Assembly (NCBI RefSeq): GCF_000577615.1
Contig: NZ_CBXX010000029.1
Coordinates: 1-64,000, forward strand
Source of the DNA: Herbaspirillum sp. RV1423
Lineage (GTDB): Bacteria > Pseudomonadota > Gammaproteobacteria > Burkholderiales > Burkholderiaceae_D
Direction: 5' to 3'
Length of the DNA stretch: 64,000 nucleotides
In this document: positions 1 to 9,691 of the stretch, piece after piece
Layout: each line of letters starts with the position of its first letter
Position numbering within the stretch: position 1 is the stretch's first letter
Translations under genes and position numbers: made by a program
Notes under the pieces: model-generated
Seen by the model: only the letters and a program-made list of their open reading frames with translations
What the model was told of the DNA's origin: nothing
Database searches by the model: none

Positions 1-2496
1 CGCTTGTCGCGCCGCCACCGCATGATCGTGTCGCTCCTGTTTCTTCTTCGCCACCTCGCGGCCTGTGCCGGTATATCGAATCGCTCTGGCTTTCTTCTCC
101 ATCTCTTTCTTCGCGTCCTGATATGCCTGTATCGTTGCCACAAAGCGAGCGCGCGCGCGTGCGGATTCGTCTTGTCTCTGCTGCTGCTTGCGCTGCTCTT
201 CATCGCGCTCGGCAGCCCGCGCACGGTCATATGCCTGTGCATTCCATTCGGCATCCATGAGCCGATCCGGTTGAGACGGCTCAGGCTTGCCTTGCGCCTT
301 GGCCTCTTGCTTCTGTCTTTCGTATTCGTGCTGGAGGTCTTCAAACTCCTTTTCGCTCTGCCATCGCCGCTCGTCGTCCCTCTTTAACTGTCTCTGTTTG
401 TCTTCTCTTTCCTTGCCTGACTCATAGAGGCCCGTCTGCTTGATCATTTCTTTGAACGCTTCCTTGGCCCGATGCATCCACTCCTCAGGCCCTCCTCGGC
501 GACTACCCTCCTGGCTATCGCGCTCAGAGGGTGTCCGTTGCGACTCCTGCTGCTCGAACTGGCTGCTGAGTTCCATGAACTCTTTTTCCTCTTGCTCTTT
601 GCGGCGCTTGCGCGCTTGCTTGTCTTCGCGCGATTCGCGCAAACCGGTTTTTTCCAGCGACCGTTTGATCTTGCGCATCCACCTTGGCGACTTCGGTACA
701 TTCGATGCACCCTGGTGCTTCTTCTGCTCCTGGCGAATCTCTTCCTGGATGCGGAGTTGATCATGAGTGTGCGGCGATTGGTATTTCAGTCTTGAGTCCG
801 ACGTGCCCAGATCATCGACGAGGCCGGAGAGTTGATCCAACGGCCCCCTTGGTTGTGAGGGCCCTGGCGCATCTTCCCGGATATCGCCGATGCCGGAACG
901 CGCCCCGGCACCGGAGCCATACGCCGAATCATTCCCGCCGGTGCGAGCAGGTCCGGAGACAGACATCCTGTCCATCAGATCGCTCATGGTGTCGATGTCG
1001 GAATCCGAGTCCGATTGTCCGCCTCCTGACCGCAAGTTCTTCTTCCGACCAGGCAGCCCGCTCTGCTCATTGGACGGCAGCGCCCGGTCGCGTCCCCAAG
1101 CCAGCATGCCTCGTTGCTTGCCGGTCGGGCTTCCCAACGCCATAAACACATTGGGATCCCGGGGCGGTACAGGACCAGGCGGCCGGTTGCTCTCGTCTTC
1201 CTGATCTGATTCGTCCCCTCGCGCGGACGGCGAGTCCAAGAGAGACAAATCGAACGACGACATTCCCGGCGTCGGCGGCATCGGCGATGGTAATGGCCTT
1301 GGACCGGGCGGTGAATCCAGGAGAGACATATCGAACGATGACATCCCAGGCGTCGGCGGCATCGGCGATGGCAATGGCAGCGGCCTGGATTGAGGCAGGC
1401 CAGGCGGTGGAGCCATCGACGTCGAGGGGAGCGGGGGATTGGATTGCCCCGTTAACTCGTTTGAATGCATGTTCTGCCGGTGGCTGGCCAGATGATTCAT
1501 TCGCGTAAACTGTTGGCCACAAATTTGACACTGATAGGGCTTTTCGCCGGTGTGGCTGCGCAAATGCCTATCCAAATCCGGTTTCCGCAGAAACGTTTGA
1601 GAACAGTGATCACACGGAAGGCGTCCCCTCTTGTGAGTGAGTTCATGCTGGCTACGCATTGCCGGATGGCCGAACGCTTCATCACAACCATCGTATCGGC
1701 ACGTATAGCGTTTGTCGCCCGTATGCGTAGCCGCATGGCGTTCCAGTCCAGACTTCTCCCTGAACATTTTTCCGCAGTCTCTGTGGGAGCAGACATGAGG
1801 CATCTCGTCCGAGTGAGTGCGCTTGTGTGCGGCCAGGGAGGCTGATTGTCGATACCTTCGACCACATATTTCGCACTCATGAGGCCTCTCGCCCGAGTGA
1901 AGAAGCCTGTGTGAAGCCAGATGCGACGATTGTTTAAACCTGCTGGGACATTCGTCGCACGCATAAGGCCTCTCATTTGTGTGAGTGCGCTTATGTGTGG
2001 TCAACGCCTGCTTTGTCGAAAGGACCGCCCCGCATGTGTCGCATGTGTGATCGCTCATCGGAAGCAAATCATCGGACATGACCGACTCCAGATCGTCCGG
2101 TTTTCTCCGTACCCTGGGGGTTGGAGGCGCGAGAAAGGGATCGAAACCCTGGGAGGACGCAGCAGATGAAGCGGGCTGTGGCTGAAAGGAACTTGCGCCC
2201 GGCCTCGGCGGCATGACTTGTGAGCTTCCCTGCTGAGACGGCTGGCGGCGCTGACGCGCGAGAAATTCGTCAAATGCGCCTCGACCAGGAGCAGAGGCTC
2301 CCGTCGGCGGAAGCGGCGGCGCAGGTTGCGGAGACATCTGATCGAGAATATTGAATACCTCGCTGGCAGTGATGTCATCTCCTTCCAGATCTGCCAGTTC
2401 GGGCAGTTGTAACTCCACCATGTCGTCTGTGTCTGCATCAGACTGACGGGACGGTCTTTTCCCCTGGGATTGTGGCGGTTGCTTAGAACGCTTCAT
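1..2496 (-). CDS. Multi-C2H2 zinc-finger protein, 3' end outside window
   Basis: Minus-strand frame opening at ATG 2496, preceded six bases upstream by GGAG, and open to base 1 (at least 832 codons). Residues 1-150 are low-complexity (Pro, Gln, Ser). Seven tandem C2H2 fingers follow, with Cys/His ligands at about 152-172, 180-200, 208-228, 236-258, 266-288, 295-315 and 323-344. The linkers are of TGEKPY type (TNERPYA, SGERPHE, TGDKRYT, TGEKPYQ). Next come a proline-rich 27-residue tandem repeat, an acidic/serine region, and a Lys/Glu/Gln-rich probably coiled-coil part. In that last part a Trp-Met segment containing TGL recurs (Trp606, Trp673). Arrays like this bind nucleic acid in eukaryotes. 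Bacterial C2H2 proteins of the Ros/MucR type normally carry one finger. AGG and AGA arginine codons are frequent, unlike the neighbours, which suggests transfer. Delivery into a host cell or DNA binding at home are both possible; neither is shown. Confidence 0.85.
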   Translation of the reverse strand, partial: MKRSKQPPQSQGKRPSRQSDADTDDMVELQLPELADLEGDDITASEVFNILDQMSPQPAPPLPPTGASAPGRGAFDEFLARQRRQPSQQGSSQVMPPRPGASSFQPQPASSAASSQGFDPFLAPPTPRVRRKPDDLESVMSDDLLPMSDHTCDTCGAVLSTKQALTTHKRTHTNERPYACDECPSRFKQSSHLASHRLLHSGERPHECEICGRRYRQSASLAAHKRTHSDEMPHVCSHRDCGKMFREKSGLERHAATHTGDKRYTCRYDGCDEAFGHPAMRSQHELTHKRGRLPCDHCSQTFLRKPDLDRHLRSHTGEKPYQCQICGQQFTRMNHLASHRQNMHSNELTGQSNPPLPSTSMAPPPGLPQSRPLPLPSPMPPTPGMSSFDMSLLDSPPGPRPLPSPMPPTPGMSSFDLSLLDSPSARGDESDQEDESNRPPGPVPPRDPNVFMALGSPTGKQRGMLAWGRDRALPSNEQSGLPGRKKNLRSGGGQSDSDSDIDTMSDLMDRMSVSGPARTGGNDSAYGSGAGARSGIGDIREDAPGPSQPRGPLDQLSGLVDDLGTSDSRLKYQSPHTHDQLRIQEEIRQEQKKHQGASNVPKSPRWMRKIKRSLEKTGLRESREDKQARKRRKEQEEKEFMELSSQFEQQESQRTPSERDSQEGSRRGGPEEWMHRAKEAFKEMIKQTGLYESGKEREDKQRQLKRDDERRWQSEKEFEDLQHEYERQKQEAKAQGKPEPSQPDRLMDAEWNAQAYDRARAAERDEEQRKQQQRQDESARARARFVATIQAYQDAKKEMEKKARAIRYTGTGREVAKKKQERHDHAVAARQA
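1240..1378 (-). repeat. 81-bp tandem duplication in the zinc-finger gene
   Basis: Two copies at 1240-1297 and 1321-1378 are almost identical and start 81 bases (27 codons) apart. They encode a repeated proline-rich stretch containing SPMPPTPGMSSFD followed by SLLDSP. The duplication is in frame, so it lengthens the linker between the fingers and the C-terminal region. Confidence 0.85.
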
Positions 2497-2827
2497 CTCA
2501 CACTCCAAAACGTTGTTCGCACCGATTCAAATTCGAGGCACGGCGCGATGGCATAGTGAAATATCTGTGTACAACCTCGTTCCGGAGGATGTGACGCGAG
2601 CCTCTGGAAGGCTATGACGCCTGAGGCTGTTGGCTAGCGTGAAAAGAGCTGACGGGACTACCGTAAAAAGTTGCAACTTGATTGTAATGCGTTTTTTTCA
2701 ATTTACAACTTTTCAGCGGCGCCAAGATGTCGCGTTCCGACGACGCGAAAAAATGAGGAATGTCTTCCGGCTTGAGAGCTGTTGCCTGGCGCATGGCTCC
2801 TCTGAATACATCGACGATCAACTTGGC
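2497..2827. other. Intergenic region upstream of the zinc-finger gene
   Basis: This stretch lies between the 3' end of xylB and the zinc-finger start and is more AT-rich than its surroundings. I found no convincing promoter hexamers or terminator. GGAACG followed 18 bases later by TCAC resembles an HrpL-type hrp box on the minus strand, but the spacing is too long to call. One short frame (2612-2821) is listed separately. Confidence 0.5.
2612..2821 (-). CDS. Possible small protein after xylB (weak)
   Basis: A 69-codon minus-strand frame begins with TTG seven bases after the xylB stop, or with ATG at 2794 (60 residues). AGAGGAG lies just before that ATG, but the gap is only about two bases. 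The product reads MRQATALKPEDIPHFF and continues with a mixed, plausible composition. I do not recognise a family. It could be a remnant of a larger gene or chance, and it is listed mainly because the region is otherwise empty. Confidence 0.25.
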   Translation of the reverse strand: MIVDVFRGAMRQATALKPEDIPHFFASSERDILAPLKSCKLKKTHYNQVATFYGSPVSSFHASQQPQAS

Positions 2828-4306
2828 TCAGGAAGAGCCGACCGCCGCGGACAACGCGGGCCACGGTTGATAAAGTTCACGATAACGCTGCAACCGAGGC
2901 TGCAACGCTGCATGCCGCGCGGGCCGCGGCGCGTAGCTGTCTTGCTGCTGCGGCTTGCGGCACACCACCTCTTCGATCCCGCCATCAGCCAGCCAGGCCA
3001 GCCTGGCGGCGCCTAATGCGCCGCCGGCTTCGCTGCCGACGTGGGTGACGATGCCCACGTCAAGCGCGTCGCTCAACAACTGCGCCCAGTAGGCGCTGCG
3101 CGCGCCGCCGCCGACCAGCGACAATTGCCGCACGCCGGAACCGGCTGCGCGCAAGGCGTCGAGGCCGTCGACCATGCCGAAGCTCACGCCTTCCAGCACG
3201 GCATACGCCAGCGCAGCGCGCTGATGCTCATGCGACAGGCCGTGGAACATGCCGAGCGCATACGGATCATTATGCGGCGTGCGTTCGCCGGACAGGTAAG
3301 GCAGGAACAGCGGCGCATTGGCCAGCTCTTCGTCATTCAGCGCGGCGACCTCTTGCAGCAAAGTCTTCTCGTCGACGCTGCACAGGCGGCAAAACCAGCG
3401 CAGGCAACTGGCGGCCGACAGCATCACGCTCATCTGGTGCCAGCGCTGCGGCAAGGTATGGCAAAAGGCATGGATGGCGCGCGCCGGATTGGGACGAAAT
3501 GCGTCGTTGACCACGAACAGCACACCCGAGGTGCCGAGTGAAAGAAAACCGTCGCCCGGATTGACCGCGCCGATGCCGACCGCACTGGCAGCGCCGTCGC
3601 CAGCGCCGCCGGCCACCGCAACTTCGGGCGACAAACCCCAGGCCCTTGCCACCTCGGGCAACAGGAAACCAGCGGCCACGCTGCCGTCGACCAGTTCCGG
3701 CATCTGCGCGCGGCGCATGCCGCCGGCCGCCAGCAATGCATCGGACCAGTCGCGTCGCGCCACGTCGAGCCAAAGCGTGCCGGCGGCATCGGACGGATCG
3801 GAGATTTTCCGGCCCGTCATCTGCAGCCGCAACCAGTCCTTGGGCAATAGCACGCACGCGACTTGCGCAAACAGTTCCGGCTCGTGGCGCGCCACCCAGA
3901 GCAACTTGGGCGCGGTGAATCCCGGCATCGCCAGATTGCCCGCAAGCTGATGCAAATCGGGGGCGCGCCGCGTCAGTTCGGCGCACTCCTCGGTGCTGCG
4001 CGAATCGCTCCACAAGATCGCGGGCCGCAATACCCGGTCGCGCTCATCCAGCAACACCGCGCCATGCATCTGCCCGGACAGGCCGACGGCCCGGACGCCT
4101 GCAAAACGCTCGTCGCCCAGTTGCGCGCGCAGCTTGGCGACGGTGTCGCAGGCGGCCTGCCACCATTGCTGCGGATCCTGTTCGGACCAGCGCGGATGCG
4201 GGCGCGACACCGTCAGCGACGTACCGGCCAGCGCCAGCAGCTCGCCCTCGGCGTCGATCACGACCGCCTTGACCTCCGACGTACCAAGGTCTATCCCGAG
4301 ATACAT
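2828..4306 (-). CDS. xylB: Xylulokinase
   Basis: 492-residue FGGY-family sugar kinase, full length for XylB. The N-terminus carries the phosphate-binding DLGTSEVKAV motif, and LSGQMHG and the ILWSDSR stretch follow. The C-terminal half has the GGGARS motif and a Gly-rich ATP-binding region. It phosphorylates D-xylulose to xylulose 5-phosphate for the pentose phosphate pathway. As the last gene of the polyol operon it handles the ketose made from D-arabinitol by the upstream dehydrogenase. Start at 4306 just before DLGTSE. The 109-bp gap to the dehydrogenase gene contains a palindromic insertion. Confidence 0.93.
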   Translation of the reverse strand: MYLGIDLGTSEVKAVVIDAEGELLALAGTSLTVSRPHPRWSEQDPQQWWQAACDTVAKLRAQLGDERFAGVRAVGLSGQMHGAVLLDERDRVLRPAILWSDSRSTEECAELTRRAPDLHQLAGNLAMPGFTAPKLLWVARHEPELFAQVACVLLPKDWLRLQMTGRKISDPSDAAGTLWLDVARRDWSDALLAAGGMRRAQMPELVDGSVAAGFLLPEVARAWGLSPEVAVAGGAGDGAASAVGIGAVNPGDGFLSLGTSGVLFVVNDAFRPNPARAIHAFCHTLPQRWHQMSVMLSAASCLRWFCRLCSVDEKTLLQEVAALNDEELANAPLFLPYLSGERTPHNDPYALGMFHGLSHEHQRAALAYAVLEGVSFGMVDGLDALRAAGSGVRQLSLVGGGARSAYWAQLLSDALDVGIVTHVGSEAGGALGAARLAWLADGGIEEVVCRKPQQQDSYAPRPARHAALQPRLQRYRELYQPWPALSAAVGSS

Positions 4307-4317
4307 GGCGCTCCTTG

Positions 4318-4392
4318 TTGGTCAGGACTTACGCAAGACCGCCCCGGCGTCGGCATGCCTGGTCGGGGCAATGTTGCGTAAGTCCTGTTGGT
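4318..4392. mobile_element. MITE-like 65-bp palindrome with 5-bp flanking duplication
   Basis: A perfect 14-bp inverted repeat (CAGGACTTACGCAA at 4323-4336 and its complement at 4374-4387) encloses a GC-rich, partly palindromic core. TTGGT flanks it directly on both sides (4318-4322 and 4388-4392), as expected for a target-site duplication. No coding capacity. It sits between mtlD and xylB of one operon and would form a long hairpin in the mRNA, so it may also reduce or stabilise downstream transcript. A miniature or remnant IS is inferred. Confidence 0.7.
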
Positions 4393-4415
4393 TTCTTATT
4401 GGTTGTTGTCCATCG

Positions 4416-5828
4416 TCAAGCCGGCATTGTAGACGAAGCCGCCAGCCAGGCGTTCACGCCGGCCACACCTTCGCGCAGCAGGCTTTCCAGTTGCGCGCTG
4501 CCGGCCAGTTCGCCCCACAGCAGCGGATCGGCGCAATAAGCGCGCAACGGATCGGCGGCTTCAAGCATGCCGCGCACGGCAACCGGATCGAAGATGCCGT
4601 CCTGGTATTCGTAAGGCAGCGCGCCCTGCTTCCAGCGCTGCAGGAAAACCAGAAACAGCGCGGGCAACACTGCCGTCGCGCCGGGATGACGCCCCCGCGC
4701 CAGACTGTCGCTGATGGTCGGCCGGATGAAGCCGGGGATCTTGGAAAAACCGTCCGCCGCCACGCGCTGGTTGGTGTCCTGGATGGCAGGATTGCCGAAG
4801 CGCGCCAGCGTGGTGTCGCGGTACGATTCCAGGTCCAGCGGACTCGGCGTCAGGCACGGGATCACGTCCTGCGTGATGTAATCGTAGGCCATGCGGCGGA
4901 TATCTTCACGCGCCGTGCCTTCATGGATATAGTCGAGGCCGATCAGGGTGCCGGCCCAGGCGATGCAGCTATGGCTGGCGTTGAGGATGCGTATCTTGGC
5001 TTCCTCGTAGGGCAGCACCGACGCCACCATCTCCACACCGACTTTTTCCAGCGCCGGCCGGCCGGCCTTGAAATCGTCCTCGATCACCCACTGGATAAAC
5101 GATTCCGCCATCAGGGCGCAAGGATCGTCGAGGCCGACGGCATCCTTCACGCGCCGGCGCACAGCCTCGGTAGGCCGCGGCGTGATGCGATCGACCATGG
5201 AGTTGGGACTGGCGACGTTGTGCCTGACCCACTCCAGCAATTCATGATGCCCGCGCAACGCCAGGAACTGCCGCAGGCCGCCAAGGAAACGCTTGCCGTT
5301 GTGACGCAGATTGTCGCAGTTGAGCAAAGTCACGCCGCCGGCGTTGCCGTCCCGGCGCGCCTGCAGGATGGCCGTGATCGCGCCGTAGATGGTGCGGCGC
5401 TCGCCGTCGATGTCGGCCGCCAGGTCGGGGTTCTGCACGTCCAGCAGGTGTTGGTGATCGAGGTAATAGCCGCCTTCGGTCACGGTGAAGGAAATCACGC
5501 GTGTGCGCGGTGCGGCGCCGGTTTTCACGAGGCTTTGCAGTTGCGCATCCCAGGGCACGATGCTGCGGATCGCGCCGATCGTCTCATAAGCGCGCTGGCC
5601 CTGCGGCGTCACCGTCTCGAGCGTGTAGTGGCCTTCGCTTTTTTCCAGCGCCTGCAGCAGCGGCGCCATGTCGGCCCGGATATTCCCCAGCGCCAGTTGC
5701 CAGCGACGATCGTCGTCATTGCCGCGCTCGCGCAGGCGGTGCAGATAAACCGCCTGATGGGCCCGATGGAAAGAACCGGCGCCGATGTGCAGCCAGACCA
5801 GGTCATTGTTTGAATCGCGGTTCGTCAT
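4416..5828 (-). CDS. mtlD: Mannitol/arabinitol 2-dehydrogenase family
   Basis: 470-residue long-chain polyol dehydrogenase oxidising mannitol to fructose, arabinitol to xylulose or sorbitol to fructose with NAD. The start [12 protein letters not shown] at 5828 is preferred over upstream starts because GAGGACAAC precedes it. Near the N-terminus [15 protein letters not shown] is the nucleotide-binding signature. KIRILNASH carries Lys-x4-Asn-x2-His, the catalytic pattern of Pseudomonas mannitol dehydrogenase. Length is normal for the family (about 470-490). It lies 31 bases after the ABC ATPase gene, so it is co-transcribed with uptake. The exact polyol cannot be read from sequence; the xylulokinase neighbour favours arabinitol as one substrate and the fructokinase mannitol or sorbitol. 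Confidence 0.88.
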   Translation of the reverse strand: MTNRDSNNDLVWLHIGAGSFHRAHQAVYLHRLRERGNDDDRRWQLALGNIRADMAPLLQALEKSEGHYTLETVTPQGQRAYETIGAIRSIVPWDAQLQSLVKTGAAPRTRVISFTVTEGGYYLDHQHLLDVQNPDLAADIDGERRTIYGAITAILQARRDGNAGGVTLLNCDNLRHNGKRFLGGLRQFLALRGHHELLEWVRHNVASPNSMVDRITPRPTEAVRRRVKDAVGLDDPCALMAESFIQWVIEDDFKAGRPALEKVGVEMVASVLPYEEAKIRILNASHSCIAWAGTLIGLDYIHEGTAREDIRRMAYDYITQDVIPCLTPSPLDLESYRDTTLARFGNPAIQDTNQRVAADGFSKIPGFIRPTISDSLARGRHPGATAVLPALFLVFLQRWKQGALPYEYQDGIFDPVAVRGMLEAADPLRAYCADPLLWGELAGSAQLESLLREGVAGVNAWLAASSTMPA

Positions 5829-5859
5829 GTTGTCCTCTATCCTGTATCCGTGTCGCCCG

Positions 5860-6981
<1,122 letters not shown>

Positions 6982-7048
6982 GATGGTCTCCTTGTTGCGT
7001 TTCTGTTGTTGCGTTGTATCGATGTCGTGCGATCGCACTTGATGTCGC

Positions 7049-7744
7049 TTATGCCGCACGTTCCGCCAGCAAGGCGCCGATCAGCGCGGGCAATTCCCGC
7101 ATATCGTCGAACACCCGTTCGGCGCCGGCATCGAGCAGTCTGTGATGCATGCCCTGCCTGTCGTGCGCCACGCCGGTGAAACCGAGCACGCGCATGCCGG
7201 CGGTGCTGGCGGCGCGCACGCCGGTGACGCTGTCGTCGACCGCCACGCAGTGCTGCGGCGCGATGCCGTAACCGGCCGCTGCAGCCAGATAGACATGCGG
7301 CGCCGGCTTGGGCCGGCCGACCTCGTGCGCGCTGTGGATATGGCCGTCGAACATCGCGAGCAAGCCGCAACGCTCCAGTCCCTTGACGATGCGGTCGCTG
7401 CTGCTGTTGCTGGCGACGGCCTTGGGCAAGTCGATTTGCAGCAAGGCGTCGGCAATGCCCGGCACCAGTTGCACTTCCTCGCCGCAAGCGATGCCAACGG
7501 CGAGATTGATGCCGGCGTATTGGCCGGCATTAAGGCCGAAACCGAATTCGAGATCCAGCTCATCCAGCAGCAGCTCGGTGAACATGCCCAGGCGCGACGC
7601 GATGGCGTGATGCAACCTGTCGCCCTCGTCCGGACTCCTGAGCAAGGGCGACAGATGTTCGTGCAGCACGCGCAGCGCGATGCTCTCGCTGTCGAGCAGG
7701 ACGCCGTCGCAGTCGCAGACCAGATGGGTAATTGCAGGCTTCAT
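7049..7744 (-). CDS. HAD-superfamily sugar phosphatase / phosphoglucomutase-like
   Basis: 231-residue HAD hydrolase of the beta-phosphoglucomutase/phosphatase group. The nucleophile motif DCDGVLLDSES (Asp11, Asp13) is followed by an alpha-helical cap, then ASNSSSDRI (motif II Ser), KPAPHVYL (Lys) and VAVDDSVTGV (acidic motif). Start at 7744 is chosen because AAAGGAAAC lies directly upstream; the next in-frame ATG, four codons earlier, has no ribosome site. Comparable HAD genes occur in some polyol operons. The likely job is dephosphorylation of a side-product sugar phosphate, which is inference. The substrate cannot be named. Confidence 0.8.
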   Translation of the reverse strand: MKPAITHLVCDCDGVLLDSESIALRVLHEHLSPLLRSPDEGDRLHHAIASRLGMFTELLLDELDLEFGFGLNAGQYAGINLAVGIACGEEVQLVPGIADALLQIDLPKAVASNSSSDRIVKGLERCGLLAMFDGHIHSAHEVGRPKPAPHVYLAAAAGYGIAPQHCVAVDDSVTGVRAASTAGMRVLGFTGVAHDRQGMHHRLLDAGAERVFDDMRELPALIGALLAERAA

Positions 7745-7787
7745 GTTTCCTTTCATTGCGGACGCATCTCGTCAATCATCGTGAGGT

Positions 7788-8603
7788 CTACTTCACGGCG
7801 CCGAAAGTCAGGCCGCGCACCAGTTGCTTCTGCGCCAGCCAGCCGAGCGCCATGATGGGTGCGATCGCCAGCAGCGACGCGGCCGACAGCTTGGCCCAGA
7901 ACAGCCCTTCCGGATTGGAATACGAGGCGATGAACACCGTCAGCGGCGCGGCGTCCACGCTGGTCAGGTTGAGGCTCCAGAAGGCTTCGTTCCACGACAG
8001 GATGATCAGCAACAGCGCGGTGGAAGCCAATCCGGGCATGGAGGTCGGCAACAGCAGGTACAACATTTCCTGCCAGGCGTTGGCGCCGTCGATGCGCGCG
8101 GCTTCGAGGATTTCCCTGGGCACGTCGTTGAAATACGTGAACGCCATCCACACCGCGATCGGCAGGTTGATCAGCGTGTAGATCAGCGTGAGGCCGGCGA
8201 CCGAGTCGAGCAAGCCGCTGTTCTTGGCCAGCAGGTAGATCGGCACCAGCACGCCGACGGCCGGCATCATCTTGGTCGACAGCATCCACAGCAACAGCTT
8301 CTGCGTGCGGCCGGTCGGAAAAAACGCCATCGAATACGCCGCCGGCACCGCGATGATCAACGCCATCAAGGTCGAGCCGAGCGACACGATCAACGAATTC
8401 TTCACGAAAGCGAGATAGTTGCTGCGCTCGAAGACTTCACGGAAAGTGTCGAGCGTGGGCATGAAGATCAGGCTCGGCAGGTACGCCTGATGCTCGTTCT
8501 TGAACGCCGTGACCGCCACCCAGAAGATCGGAAAGAACAATACGATGGCGCAGGTCCAGGCCAGCAGCGCAACCCAGAGCGGACTTTTCTTGGCGTCGTT
8601 CAT
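7788..8603 (-). CDS. mtlG: Polyol ABC transporter permease (MalG type)
   Basis: 271-residue inner-membrane permease with six predicted membrane segments. The first is LLAWTCAIVLFFPIFWVAV. The EAA loop EAARIDGANAWQEML, which docks on the ATPase, sits near residue 175. Start ATG 8603 overlaps the preceding permease stop by one base (TAATG), showing tight translational coupling. The product ends LVRGLTFGAVK, typical of mannitol/sorbitol MtlG proteins. It pairs with the upstream MalF-type permease. Confidence 0.9.
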   Translation of the reverse strand: MNDAKKSPLWVALLAWTCAIVLFFPIFWVAVTAFKNEHQAYLPSLIFMPTLDTFREVFERSNYLAFVKNSLIVSLGSTLMALIIAVPAAYSMAFFPTGRTQKLLLWMLSTKMMPAVGVLVPIYLLAKNSGLLDSVAGLTLIYTLINLPIAVWMAFTYFNDVPREILEAARIDGANAWQEMLYLLLPTSMPGLASTALLLIILSWNEAFWSLNLTSVDAAPLTVFIASYSNPEGLFWAKLSAASLLAIAPIMALGWLAQKQLVRGLTFGAVK

Positions 8604-9571
8604 TATTCGTTTGCTCCTTTGAGATTCTTCGCCAGCATGCGCACCAGGAAGAACGACACGATGTTCGCCAGCACGACGGCGAAGATGCCGCCCGCCGAGG
8701 CGATGCCGATGTCGAATTGCTGCAGGCCGATCGAATACACCAGGTAGGTCAGGTTGGTGGTTTCGGTGCCTGGGCCGCCGGCGGTCGTCGTGAAGATTTC
8801 CGCGAACACCGACAGCAGGAAAATGGTTTCGATCATGATCACCACCGTGATCGCGCGCTTCAGGTGCGGCAGCACGATGTGGAAGAAGATGCGGATCGGT
8901 CCGGCGCCGTCGAGCTGCGCCGCTTCCTTCTGGTCGCCGTCGAGCGACTGCAGCGCCGTCAGCAGGATCAGGAAGGCGAATGGAATCCATTGCCACGAGA
9001 CGATGATGATCACCGACAGCATCGGGTATTCGGCGAGCCAGTCGATCGGCTCCATGCCCAGGTGGCGCATGACGAAGGCGAGCATGCCGTAGACCGGATG
9101 CATGATCATGTTTTTCCAGATCAGCGCGGCCACGGTCGGCATCACGAAAAACGGCCCGATCACCAGCAGCCTGGCAATGCCGCGGCCGCGGAACGGCTGG
9201 TCGAACAGCACCGCCAGCAGGGTGCCGCCGATCACGCTGACGCCGAGCACCGAGCCGATCAGCAAGGCCGTGTTGGCGATCGACGGCCAGAAGGCAGGAT
9301 CCTCCAGCAGGAAGCGATAATTTTCCAGGCCGACGAAACCGGTCTGGTCGGGCGCCATCAGGTTGTAGCGATTGAACGAAAAGTACACCGTCATCGCCAG
9401 CGGCACGATCATCCACAGGAACAGCAGCGCCACCGCCGGCGTCTGCAGCAGGCGGACCGGCAGGAAGCGCTCGGCGCTCGCGTGCTTGCCGCGGCGCTTC
9501 CTGCGTGCGGGCTGGCTGTCGGACGAAGCGGTCTCTGGATGCATGGGAGAGGTGTTGGATATCGATGACAT
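8603..9571 (-). CDS. mtlF: Polyol ABC transporter permease (MalF type)
   Basis: 322-residue permease. A basic cytoplasmic N-terminus (ARRKRRGKH) precedes the first membrane helix (LLFLWMIVPLAMTVYFSF), and five more follow. The cytoplasmic coupling loop EAAQLDGAGPIRIFFHI is clear. Start at 9571, with AAGGCC upstream. The binding-protein gene lies 120 bases before it, with a strong hairpin in the gap. Together with the MalG-type partner it forms the membrane channel of a CUT1 importer. Confidence 0.9.
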   Translation of the reverse strand: MSSISNTSPMHPETASSDSQPARRKRRGKHASAERFLPVRLLQTPAVALLFLWMIVPLAMTVYFSFNRYNLMAPDQTGFVGLENYRFLLEDPAFWPSIANTALLIGSVLGVSVIGGTLLAVLFDQPFRGRGIARLLVIGPFFVMPTVAALIWKNMIMHPVYGMLAFVMRHLGMEPIDWLAEYPMLSVIIIVSWQWIPFAFLILLTALQSLDGDQKEAAQLDGAGPIRIFFHIVLPHLKRAITVVIMIETIFLLSVFAEIFTTTAGGPGTETTNLTYLVYSIGLQQFDIGIASAGGIFAVVLANIVSFFLVRMLAKNLKGANE

Positions 9572-9648
9572 GATGGCCTTGATGCTAAGTCAGGTTCGGG
9601 CCGGCGTCGTGCCTGGAACATTCCGGCGAAATCGAAAGCGCTGCCTGT

Positions 9649-9680
9649 CCGCTGCGCCGGCGGGAAGACCGGCGCAGCGG
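9649..9680 (-). promoter_or_regulatory. Perfect 12-bp hairpin between binding-protein and permease genes
   Basis: CCGCTGCGCCGG and its exact complement are separated by eight bases. On the minus strand no T-run follows, so it is not a good terminator in the operon direction. Hairpins at this spot in sugar ABC operons commonly stabilise the upstream binding-protein mRNA and give it higher expression than the permeases. That role is inferred. Confidence 0.6.
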
Positions 9681-9691
9681 TTTTGCTTGAG

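Noticed and set aside
2530-2590. HrpL-type hrp box upstream of the zinc-finger gene
   Set aside because: GGAACG and TCAC are 18 bases apart instead of 15-16 and both halves deviate; too weak to claim type III regulation.
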